Below, one piece after another: positions 13,001 to 23,488 of a DNA stretch of 46,427 bases. Source of the stretch: Pelargonium cotyledonis (taxonomy: Eukaryota; Streptophyta; Magnoliopsida; Geraniales; Geraniaceae); assembly GCA_036897625.1 (NCBI GenBank), contig JAYMTA010000068.1, forward strand, positions 1-46,427, read 5' to 3'. The notes under the pieces were generated by a model. It was not told the origin of the DNA and did not search any database. It saw only the letters and a program-made list of their open reading frames with translations. A program made the translations under genes and the position numbers. Each line of letters opens with the position of its first letter. Position 1 is the first letter of the stretch.

Positions 13001-13180
13001 AAAATAGATCCGACATTCCACGTGTAAACCCAAAATGCGATCCGAAATCTCCACTCCTTTCGGGTGGGATTTATGTCGGACATTTTCAAATCGAATTTGA
13101 AAAACCCAATCCAAAGACTCGAATTATCAGCTCTGTCCCTAACTGGTTCCAAGTTCCAAGCATTGCAGCAAATCGAAATT
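10052..13180. other. Spacer between the CIP7-like and ABCB genes: 3' UTR, inverted repeats, MITE relics
   Basis: The first few hundred bases are probably CIP7-like 3' UTR. Beyond that no gene is visible. An imperfect inverted repeat has arms at about 10606-10674 and 10750-10789. A perfect 19-base palindrome lies at 10869-10887. A CT microsatellite is at 11302-11318. A repeat with cgggctggcaggttacccgt lies near 11888-11907. hAT-like ends (complement of TAGAGTTGACAATTTGTG) occur near 12800-12817 and again near 13121-13136. The 86-codon frame at 12736-12996 overlaps these repeats and is not convincing. Confidence 0.5.
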
Positions 13181-13181
13181 G

Positions 13182-13191
13182 TATATATATA
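13182..13191 (+). promoter_or_regulatory. Putative TATA box of the ABCB gene
   Basis: A tatatatata run lies 36-45 bases before the ATG at 13227. If used, the 5' UTR would be very short and would skip the small ATG frame at 13205-13237, which overlaps the main start. This is inference from position only. Confidence 0.35.
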
Positions 13192-13226
13192 CACACATAA
13201 ACAAATGTTATTACAGTATAAAGATT

Positions 13227-16200
13227 ATGACAGCTGAGCTTATTTTAGGACCAAAAAACCTCAGTTCCTGCTCTGACTCGTCTCCTTCATCTCTTTCAGA
13301 CATTTCATCGAACACCTCACACGCAACCAACCTCAAAACACCATCCATGGACACCTCCTTCAACCTCCACCACTCCGCCTCCCACCGCTCCCGCCGGCGC
13401 CGCCACACCACTCCGGTGGCCTCCCGCCCCGCATCTCGCTCCTTCACTCCCCTCTCCGCCTCCCGCCACCCCTCTCCATCGCGACTCCACCACCCATCTC
13501 CGGCGACCCCGTTCGGACAAGACACAGACCAGTCATGGCACGGCGAGGTCTCTTGGCAGTTCGAGCCAACTGGGTTCCGCGAAAGTCGCGACCTTGGCGC
13601 CGCCCTGGTCCCGTGGGCGCCTCCGCCGAACCCGCCGCGTTTCGCGGCCAATGGGGTCGTCGGAGACTTTTCGCAGAGCTCGAGTCAGTTCCATAGCTTT
13701 GTGAACCCTTATTACGAGAGCTCTTTTTCAGGGGAGAGGCTTGAGCTGAGGAGCTATGAGGGTAGGGGCAAAAAGGAGAGAAAAAATAGTTTCATTTCAA
13801 TGGCAAGCTTGGGAGTGATCAAGGAAGATTCTAGTCCTGTTTTGGTTCATGAAACCAAGCAAAGTTTTGGTCTTCATGGACACAATGATCCTAGTTGGGA
13901 ATCAATGGCACATGGTTATGATGATGAGGAAAATGGTGTTTATGGCCATCATGGCACATCCCATCATGGTCATGGCCTTCATGGCCATGAGAGGTATGAT
14001 ACTTTTCGATAATTTGATATAGGGTTACACATGAATGCTTGAGTTTTGTTCGTTTTACGTGTTAGCTAGAGTTGACAAATGAGTCGGCGAACTGGACTCA
14101 GGTCTAAATGGGTCCGACCTAATTCGTTCGTTTTACATGTTTATCAGAGTTGACAAATGAGTTAGTGGACTACTGGATTTGGGTCTAAATGGGTCGGGAC
14201 TAAGAACGTAAAGTATATCAGACAACTTTTTGTTTGCCCAAGTTGATGTTATTGGGGTGAGTTAATGAAGGCCTACGAACATGTAAAGTATATCACATGT
14301 TTATCATAATGTATTTGTCAACTTGGGTTACAGTCGACAATTCAAGTTTTGAGTTGCGTTTTACATGTAAAATGTGCGGAGTTATTTGACCAGCCCACAA
14401 TCTTCTTAATTTATGACCAACCAAAAATTATTTTTCCCTCATTTTTCTATGTGACTTATTTATTTTCACAAATTTTCATCAAGGTATGATGATGAGACTG
14501 AAGATGATGATATTGATGGAAGTGACTATGATGATGATGAAGATGGTGATGAAGAGGCAGCAAAACCAATAGGCTTGTTTGGGTTATTTAGGTACTCAAC
14601 AAAATGGGACATGGTTCTTGTGTTTTTGGGTTGTGTTGGAGCTTTGATCAATGGAGGCTCTCTTCCTTGGTACTCTTATCTTTTTGGAGAGTTTGTTAAC
14701 AAGATTGCTAAAGAATCTGAAACCAACACTACTCAAATGATGAAAGATGTGGAAAAGGTACAACGAATAAAATGAGTATCAGTTAACTGATATAACCTTA
14801 TATATCAGTTCTACTTGAAATTACGTAGTTTTATGTATAAGATCATACAAACTAACAAAAATTATTCATTGCTCTTACAATGTTTAGATATGTTTGTTCA
14901 TGTCTGGCCTAGCAGCTGTGGTGTTGGTAGGAGCATTCATGGGTAAGACCAAAAACACAACACAAAAACTACCTTAAAAATTGTATAGTTTGTTCCTAGT
15001 TTGTGCCAATACTCAAACCATGCTAATTTTGCTGAAATTTACAGAGATCACTTGTTGGAGGTTGGTCGGAGAACGATCGGCTCAGCGTATACGAACAAAG
15101 TATCTACGAGCAGTTCTTCGACAGGATATCGGGTTTTTCGATACACAAATTAGTACTGGTGATATTATGCATGGAATTGCTAGTGATGTTGCACAAATCC
15201 AAGAAGTTATGGGGGAGAAGGTTAGTTTTTGGTTTTTTAAGGACATTCGAAATTCGACCATATTTATAGATTGTAACAGTTAAAAACGTTTCATTTTCGG
15301 GTTGGATCGGGTTTGTCATGGAAAAGTGCAGATCGGGTAGAAAGAACAACTGCACTCAGCTGATGCATTTTCTATGTAAAATCCGACTCTCACGAACCTG
15401 AACGTCCTTGAAAGCGGGCTAGGGTTAAGTCTTTTCAACCAAAATTCAGAAAAACCACAACCCCTCAATCAATTTTTGACTCGGGTTGGATATCTTTTAG
15501 CATGAAAAAGTGTGGGTCGAGTCGGACAAATCACACTGAACCCATGTTTTTTAATGTAAAACCTGCGACTGTGCCTGGCACTGCAGGCCATGGGTCGGAC
15601 ACAAAAATACACGTGTTTTTATTGACAACTTTTCATCAGTTCTAACAAACCTCACCACTTAATGAAAAAGATATATAAGGATCGATAAAAAGTTGTAAAA
15701 TAAAAATGGGTGAGTTTTTTGGCTTGAGTTTCTTTCAACCCGAACACCCAAACCTGAAAAACTCAATCCTGATCTGAAACTCGAATCGTCAGCTCTAATC
15801 CGAAACTGAAAGAATCTTTGTGTAATTGCAGATGGCACATTTCATTCACCATATATTCACCTTCATCTGTGGGTACACAGTTGGGTTTTTGAGGTCATGG
15901 AAGGTGTCTCTAGTGGTCTTCTCAGTCACTCCATTGATGATGTTTTGTGGAATTGCTTATAAGGCCATTTATGTGGGCCTAACTGCAAAAGAAGAGGTTA
16001 GTGCCATTGCTTATTAGGCTATTTATATGTCGTGACAGTCAACCTGACGAATATATATTTTATATTTTTGTAGTTTATTGATCTATTTTCACATTTTGAT
16101 TATAGGTTTCTTATCGAAAAGCTGGTGGTGTCGCAGAACAGGCAATCAGCTCAATCATGACCGTATTTTCATTTGTTTCAGAGGATCATTTAGCCGCAAA

Positions 16201-19200
16201 ATATGGCAGAATGTTGGAAAAACTCGTGCCCGTTGGCGCGAAAATTGGGTTCGCCAAGGGGGCAGGAATGGGAGTGATCTATTTGGTTACTTATGCAACT
16301 TGGGCATTGGCTTTTTGGTATGGATCAATCTTGGTTGCTAGAGGAGAGCTCGCTGGTGGAGAAGCTATTGCTTGTTTCTTTGGTGTCAATGTTGGTGGAA
16401 GGTAAGGTACTTAAAACTCTAGGATTTTCGGTTGCCGATGTTTGTTTGGAAAATGTTTCAAAACGGTTCTCTTACTACTCATTTTGTTTCAAACCGGTAT
16501 TTAATTTTATTTTTGTTCTAGTTTGATCATAATCGTCAAATGTGGTTGATGCAATGATGCGGATATCCTAGCTAATTTTTAGTCATATGAATAGTGTAAA
16601 TATGTGACGTATGAGCAAGTTTAAATACTACTTTCTCGTATCAAGATAAATCTGTCTTGTGCACTGAGCTGCTACTTAACATATGAAAGCTATGAACGCT
16701 TGATAGGGGGTTGGCATTGTCATTGTCATATTTTGCTCAATTCGCACAAGGAACTGTGGCCGCGGGTCCGGTATTTGAGATCATAGACAGAGTTCCAGAC
16801 ATCGACCCCTACAATCCCGAGGGAAGGAAACTTTTGAGTGCTCGTGGAAGGATCGATTTCAAAGGTGTCACTTTCTCGTATCCATCTCGTCCTGATGCCC
16901 GAATTCTCAGCTCGCTCAACCTTATAGTTCCCTCCTCGAAGACTCTTGCATTGGTCGGTCCTAGCGGAGGCGGCAAATCCACCATTTTTGCTCTCATAGA
17001 GAGACTCTATGACCCCATTGAAGGTAACATCATAGTCATCTTTTAATTTTGGGTTTATAACTACTTTCTACGTACATTTTCGTAGTTCTAAACATTACAG
17101 ACGGTGAAGAAAGATTTAACCCTTCAGTTTTAGTCTGACAAAACTTATTATCTAACGGTTGAGATTTACACATTGTTGCAGGAAGTATTACATTGGACGG
17201 TCATGATTTAAGGACCTTGCAAATCAAGTGGTTGAGAGATCAAATAGGATTGGTCAGCCAGGAGCCAGTTTTGTTTGGAACCACAATACTTGAAAATGTG
17301 TTGATGGGAAAGGCAAATTCAACCAAGAAAGAGGCCATTGCTGCTTGCACTGCAGCTAATGCCCACACCTTCATTTCTGGCCTTCCACTGGGCTATGACA
17401 CTCAGGTACATTTTCATAAATTATAGCGAATTTTACACATGTTGCATATAACTATATCGAAAAGACAAAATTGCCCCTCAATAAAACGATAGTTATCGCG
17501 CAAAACTGCACTGAACTTCTGACGTTTAAGTTCAATGTTACAACTTATTGAAAGTAAGTATAGTTGTTCGATAAAAAAGACTGTTTTTTCTGACAGAAAT
17601 CTGTGACCTCAAAATGTGGCAAATAACATACTAAATTTCAAAATACATGCTTCCTTGACTCTCAAGTCTCACCTTAAGTTCTACTTTTTGGTTCATTAGG
17701 TTGGTGACCGAGGGACCCAACTCTCCGGCGGCCAGAAACAACAGATTGCATTAGCTCGAGCTATGATCAAAGACCCTACAATCCTCCTCCTCGACGAGCC
17801 CACCAGTGCCCTAGATCCTGAGTCTGAAGCTGTGGTCCAAAAGGCCATCGACAAGCTCTCCGGCGACCGGACAACCATTGTCATTGCCCACAGGCTAGCC
17901 ACTGTGAGAAAATCCCATACCATTGTTGTTCTTGACCATGGCTCAGTTCTTGAAACTGGTGATCACCGCAAGCTCATGGACTCTAAAGGACCTTACTACA
18001 ACCTTGTCAAGCTTGCTTCTGAGTCAGTCTCAAACCCTAAGTCCCAACAAATGGATCATATCAAAGGAATTATCAAATCTTACGATAATTCAGCTTACGA
18101 CATGTCAAGATCAATGTACTTTGAAGAAGAAGAAGAAAACGGAAAAGAAAAAGAAAGTGTCCCAAAGGCTAGAGGCTTTCGTCTCTCGGAGATATGGAAG
18201 CTCCAGAGACCAGAGATGCTTACTCTCACGCTTGGGTTTCTCTCAGGAATCCATGCCGGAGCAATACTATCCGTCTTTCCATTGCTTCTAGGCGAGGCAT
18301 TGGAGATATATTTCAACGAGGACACCGCGAAGATGAAGAGACAAGTCCTGAGCCTCTCGCTAGGCCTCGTCGGGCTTGGCATTGGCTGCATTGTTTTCAT
18401 GACGGGACAACAAGGACTCTGCGGATTGGCCGGGACAAAGCTCACAATGAGGGTGAGAGACCTTCTTTTCCGGGCAATCTTGAAACAAGAACCCGGATGG
18501 TTCGATCTTGAAGAGAACTCGACCGGAGTGCTCGTGTCGAGGCTCTCATTCGACAGTGTCTGCTTCAGATCAGTCATCGGGGACCGGTTCTCGGTCCTAC
18601 TCATGGGACTGAGCTCAGCCTCCGTCGGGCTCGGTGTATGCTTCTTTCTTGATTGGAGGCTGACCCTCCTCGCCGCGGGGCTCACGCCGTTCACTCTGGG
18701 CGCGAGCTACTTGAGCTTAATCATCAACATCGGTCCTAGAATCGACAACTCCTCGTACGTAAAAGCGAGCAACATAGCGTCTGGGGCAGTGTCCAACATC
18801 AGGACAGTGACAACGTTAGGATCTCAAGATCTCCTGGTCAACTCTTTCGAGCAAGCCTTGTCGGAACCCAAGAAAAAGTCAACGAAGAGGACACAGGTTT
18901 TGGGCATAACCTTGGGGTTCTCTCAGGCCGCAATGTACGGAGCCTACACCTTAACTCTATTTTTCGGGGCGTACCTTGTGGAGCAAGGCAAGACCGATTT
19001 TGGGGAAGTGTACAAGATTTTCTTGATTCTTGTCCTGAGCTCGTTCTCCGTGGGACAGCTGGCCGGCCTCGCGCAGGACACTTCCCCGGCTTCCGCGGGG
19101 GTTCCTGCTGTCCGCGGGGTGATCAGCAGGACGCCGCAGATAGGCGGGGAAGCGAGGAAAGGAAACTATAAAAAGACGGAAGCGTTGTCGGGGGACATTG

Positions 19201-20665
19201 AGTTCAAGATGGTGACGTTTGGGTACCCAACAAGGCCAAATGTGAGTGTTTTGAAGGAGTTTTGCTTGAAGGTGAGAGGTGGGTCAACGGTGGCTCTTGT
19301 TGGAGGGAGTGGGAGTGGGAAGTCAACGGTGGTGTGGTTGGTGCAGAGGTTTTATGATCCAAACCAAGGGAGGGTGGTGATGGGAGGGGTGGATTTGAGG
19401 GAAATGAATGTGAAGTGGCTGAGGAGGCAGGTGGGTTTGGTGGGTCAAGAGCCAGCACTTTTTGGTGGGACTATTAGGGAAAACATTGCTTTTGGGAACC
19501 AAAGTGCTTCATGGACTGAGATTGAGGAGGCTGCTAGAGAGGCTTATATTCACAAGTTCATTAGTGGCCTCCCTCAAGGCTATGAAACTCAGGTATACTC
19601 TCTACTTGCCTTTTTTCGGGTGATTTGAAGGGCGTATCTCTTACGCCGGTTTTAAAATTTGAACTTAATAACTGACTGACGGTCAAAACAATTTGCTCTC
19701 TTCTTAGATGTCAATAGTTTTTTTGGCTGAGGCTTATCCAAACCAATCATTTGATCTCTAGTTAGAATGTGAAGTTAACTTGAGTAACTATTTGGGCAAG
19801 GCCCACCCCATAAACAAAGAAAAAGATGTCTCTTTCTCAAAATTAGTGTTTTATCCCTAGTTAGATTGTTTTCTTACATTGAATGTGTGGCTTTAAGATC
19901 ATGAGGAAGCAACATGTTCATGTGCGCCGAGGTTTAGTATTTGTTACAAGTGAAAAACATTACACACATTAGAGGAAAAAACGTTCAGAAGCGGTATGTT
20001 GTATCAAAAAGTAGAGCCGATAAGTTGATGTGTCACATGTTTAACCATTCTAACTAGTTGAACACCGACAGAAGCTGTAGCACCTAATCTTGTATAAAGA
20101 AACTAATAGGTCAAAATTCAAAATCGGGTTTCACCCATTTCTAACTAGTTTGCCTACCCTTCTAGTTTCTAACAAATTTAACGTCACCCACCCATCGATT
20201 GAATCTCAATCAAACCGATTGATCCAACAAACTTGTACGACTTCATGCCTCGTGCCCGCCCTGTGATCATTCCTAATCATTACTCTCCTTACCAAAACTT
20301 TTGCTCTTTCTTGGTAGGTTGGAGAGAGCGGGGTCCAGCTATCAGGTGGCCAAAAACAAAGGATATCAATAGCAAGAGCCATACTGAAGAAACCAAGGGT
20401 CCTCCTCCTAGATGAAGCAAGCAGTGCCCTAGACTTGGAATCAGAGAAACATGTCCAAGAAGCTCTAAAGAAGATATCAAAGAGAGCCACCACAATAGTG
20501 GTGGCCCACAGGCTCAGCACCATTAGAGAGGCTCACATGATAGCTGTGATGAAAGATGGTGCAGTCACTGAATATGGGAGCCATGACACTCTCATGGCTT
20601 CACATCTCAATGGGGTCTATGCTACCTTGGTTAGGGCTGAAAATGAAGCCAATGCCTTTTCTTGA
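13227..20665 (+). CDS. Full-size ABC transporter, subfamily B (MDR/P-glycoprotein), with long N-terminal extension
   Basis: Exons are 13227-13993, 14484-14757, 14888-14942, 15045-15220, 15832-15996, 16106-16401, 16707-17023, 17182-17405, 17700-19592 and 20318-20665 (4515 nt, 1504 aa), all in phase. After an extension of about 345 residues come TMD1, NBD1 (Walker [10 protein letters not shown] near 661, LSGGQKQ near 765, [12 protein letters not shown] near 785, H-loop IAHRL), a charged linker with [14 protein letters not shown]2 from about 930, and NBD2 (Walker [10 protein letters not shown] near 1292, LSGGQKQR near 1396, [13 protein letters not shown]-loop VAHRL). All ATPase motifs look intact, so an active plasma-membrane exporter is likely. 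Family members move auxin and other organic solutes; the substrate here cannot be told. The extension is Ser/Arg/Pro-rich, then His-rich (about 230-256), then Asp/Glu-rich (about 257-282). I cannot assign an ABCB number. Confidence 0.93.
13994..14483. mobile_element. ABCB intron 1, built from hAT-like repeat sequence
   Basis: The 490-base intron contains two head-to-tail copies of a 78-base unit (14048-14125 and 14126-14203). Each carries agagttgacaaatgagt, the terminus of the small hAT-like repeat seen elsewhere in the window. A related cgacaattcaagttttgag lies near 14332. The 9-mer aggtatgat occurs at both intron ends (13992-14000 and 14482-14490). Confidence 0.55.
15240..15797. mobile_element. 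hAT-like repeat in ABCB intron 4
   Basis: Intron 4 (15221-15831) ends with aactcgaatcgtcagctcta (to 15797), the complement of TAGAGCTGACGATTCGAGTT. Similar cgggttggat words occur near 15299 and 15483, followed by tcatggaaaagtg and gcatgaaaaagtg. The body looks like an internally duplicated, degraded copy of the same repeat family. The left boundary is uncertain. Confidence 0.4.
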
Positions 20666-21588
20666 TATATACATACAGGTTGTAAAGCCAGACACAGTTT
20701 TCTTGTGGTCAGTCACTTTGCATATAGAGAAATAGAAATGATTCTTGAGCACTTGTTTGGTAGCTTTAGTACTTGTGACTTGAAGTATCATGTGCAAATT
20801 ATTCTTGAAATTAAGTGGTGCTTGTTTGGTAGCTTTAGTATTTGTGACTTGAAGGAGGTTTCATGTTAACCATTCGGGCCGGACTGAGGGAAGATATATG
20901 AATGATGATCGGTAAATTAGTGTAGATGAGCACTTTCCACTTTTGAGCTTCAACAAAGTTCAGAAATGAGGTAGTATATATGAATGATTTTTTATTTATT
21001 TATTAGCAAGCGTGACTATTCAGAGACTCGAAATTAAGATCTCGAGAGATCAAGTGAAATCAACCACTTGTCCTACTGTAGATATATGAATGATATTCAG
21101 CAAATTAGTTTAGATGAACACTTTCCACTTTCAAGTTTCAACAAAGCTGTTGGAAAGAGACAATTTCTACACAAACCTGCTTCTTTTTGGCTCTAGTAAC
21201 TCGTATACGTCTATCTGCCTTGCTAGCCTCTTGACTTAAGTCCACCTATCCAGTAAGACCTAAAGTCCGTTATCTTTTATCCGGTTTCAACTGATCAAAG
21301 GTCATGTTAATATATTCTACATTGAAAAAATTTAAAGATATACACGTTATGCTCTCCGCTTACGAACTTAAATTTTCGAGTTTAAGACACATTTACGGAT
21401 CCATATATCATCCATGTGAAACTCTTGTTCATCTTTCTTAATGTTAAAGAAATTGATTCCTTTGGCACAGTAGCAAGCTTATACTATTCTTGACGCCGGC
21501 GTAAAGATAGGATGCTGTGTATGTTGATCGAAGCTATATATATTCAACACTCGTTGGTCTGAACAGAGATCGATTTCTTGAAATAATA
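20666..21588. other. Spacer after the ABCB gene with two sets of direct repeats
   Basis: No gene is visible. A 34-base block, beginning cttgtttggtagctttagta, occurs at 20752 and 20821. A second block of about 70 bases (atatatgaatgat..., cactttccactt..., ttcaacaaag) occurs at about 20895-20960 and again at 21080-21146. A short segment between the second pair (about 20985-21075) may be an insertion. Confidence 0.5.
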
Positions 21589-22352
21589 ATGGAGGCCCAC
21601 CGGAATTCCACCGGCGGCCCGGAACGATCTATAAAAATTTCCAGCAACACTACCATAGATTGGCTGAATGGCATAATGGATAATATGTACAACAGCCACG
21701 ACAGCTCCAGAAACAACCAATCCGACGTTAGGCAAAAGATTCAGAAAGTTCCGGAAAAGCTATCCCGGAGCCGGAGTGCTTCCGACATGAAAATATATTT
21801 CCCGTCGGCGGTCTCCGTCGGCCCCTACCACCACGGCGAACCCGAGCTCCAGGTGGCGGAGGAGCTCAAGCCCGCAATGGTGTGCGAGTTTGCGAGGGAC
21901 TGCGAAATGTCGATTCGTCAACTGTACCATAAGGTCGCCGGCCATGCCGGCGACGCAAGAAACTACTACGTGGAGGGCTCAACCGACCGCTTTAACTTCG
22001 AGGCCTTCACGACGATGTTGCTACAGGCAAATCCGACCCCTCATTCCTCAATCACAAGTTATGGTGAAGAATTTCTTCACTTATTCTGAGACGGACAGAG
22101 CGAGAGCCCATCAACTCAAAGATCGCTATCGTATCCGTCTCCTTGATTATCTTCACATGTTACCAAGTGGCAGTAGGTGTGGCCCCCTCGTGCCGGTCCG
22201 TTAAAGAGATCAAGGCAACATGTGTTGAAAATAAGAGAAATAGTACTATTTTATAAATTTTAACATCCAGTGCATGCAATTATTGTTTAAGTGTGTAAAA
22301 CCTCGTCCAAGAGAAAATGAGTTTGCACGTAAGGGGGCGTATCTAAGTGAGA

Positions 22353-22701
22353 AATTATTATTGGACCTTCAACTATCAGCTTAAACTTTTAGCTGAGATA
22401 ACTATTTACTCGTATTTACTTTTTTATTTTTCCAATGTGGGACACAATTCCACACTTCAACACTCCCCTCACATGAGAGTCTCACATTTTTCTTTTATCG
22501 GTGAACGCAACACGTGCACAATCGGGTGCTTTATAAATCTGCACTCATCCTTACGTACGTGTATGTATTTTTCTTCCACACGTAGGCTATTACAGGCATA
22601 TCCATATGCAAGTGGACCGGAGACTAAAACTTGCTTTGATACTATGTGAAAACTATCTCAACCAAAAAGTTAATCTGATAGTTAAAAGTCTAATAATAAT
22701 T
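22353..22701. mobile_element. 349-bp inverted-repeat element inside the DUF247 remnant
   Basis: The left arm (from 22353, aattattattggaccttcaa...) and the complement of the right arm (to 22701, aattattattagacttttaa...) match over about 48 bases. Inside are a tcccacattgg-like motif read on the minus strand and a tagtatcaaagc segment next to the right arm. The arms share their core with the direct repeats in PHL intron 8. The class is uncertain. Confidence 0.6.
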
Positions 22702-22737
22702 TTTTACTCTAACAATTATGATATGTGTTTTCACTAC

Positions 22738-22900
22738 TACGAGCATCTCCAATGCTTACCTATTCTATGAGATGTTAAGGAAGAATGAGCATGTGTCACC
22801 TCATCATGTTAGTGTGTAGCATCTATTTACATATAAGGTGAGTAAAACATGCCCACGTAGAAAATGAGCACCTAGTCGCATAAATAAGCACACAAACAAA
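22738..22900. repeat. Fragment with the common plant repeat end GAGCATCTCCAATG
   Basis: The word gagcatctccaatgct at 22741-22756 is the terminus of a widespread plant transposon-derived repeat. Its partner end is not clear. It sits inside the gap of the DUF247 remnant. Confidence 0.35.
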
Positions 22901-23488
22901 TATAACTTTGTCATTGTGTGCATTTTCTAATTCTAACAACTATAATATTTCCTGACATTAGGAGTACATTTCCAACCAACCAAGTCGAGCCATCTCCAAG
23001 CCGTGAGTTTTGAAAGTGGGCTCATTACCGGGACCCTAAGGCTGCTGCAGGTGGCAGTGGACGATACCACCAAGTCCATTTTGCTGAACTTAGTGGCTTA
23101 CGAGTCATGCCCAGACACTCGGGACGACTATGTGGTGACGACATACATAAGTTTCATGAGTTCGTTGATTACTTGCGTTGAGGATGTGAAGGAGTTGAGA
23201 TCTAAAGGCATTTTGCTCGACGTATTGGGAAGCCTAAGCGACCAACACGTGGTTGACAACTTTAATGAGATCGGATACGGTTTGGTACCTAATCATCGTT
23301 TGTATGTGGATGTGCACGAGCAAATAGAGAAGCAATCTAAGGAAAAGTGCAAGATTTGGATGAAAGATTGGCACGATAGAAATTTTTGAACTCCTTGGAC
23401 TTTTCTTGGATTTATGGCTGCATTTTATGTCATTATCTTGACCACCGTGCAAACATACTTTACAATGTATCCCTCGGAGTCTGGTTAG

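Larger units (their letters stand above)
21589..23488 (+). pseudogene. DUF247 (UPF0481) gene remnant, interrupted
   Basis: The N-terminal part starts at ATG 21589 and includes IYFPSAVSVGPYHHGEPELQ and the MLLQ segment (to about 22025), typical of DUF247. Reading then shifts frame. A block with KNFFTYSETDRARAHQLKDR (about 22060-22204) fits the middle of the family, implying loss of roughly 50-60 residues. After an inserted element, the C-terminal half resumes near 23000 (SGLITGTLRLLQVAVDDTTK, NLVAYESC). A TGA at 23387-23389 stops it just before the usual final membrane segment, which is still readable (TPWTFLGFMAAFYVIILTTV) and ends at TAG 23486-23488. DUF247 proteins are membrane-anchored and mostly uncharacterised; some grass members act in self-incompatibility. 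The deletion, frameshift, insertion and stop together indicate a pseudogene. Confidence 0.8.

Noticed and set aside
13211..13651. 146-codon minus-strand open frame
   Set aside because: Antisense to the GC-rich ABCB exon 1; Gly/Arg-rich shadow.
18095..18694. 199-codon minus-strand open frame
   Set aside because: Antisense to well-supported ABCB TMD2 coding sequence, with no family resemblance.
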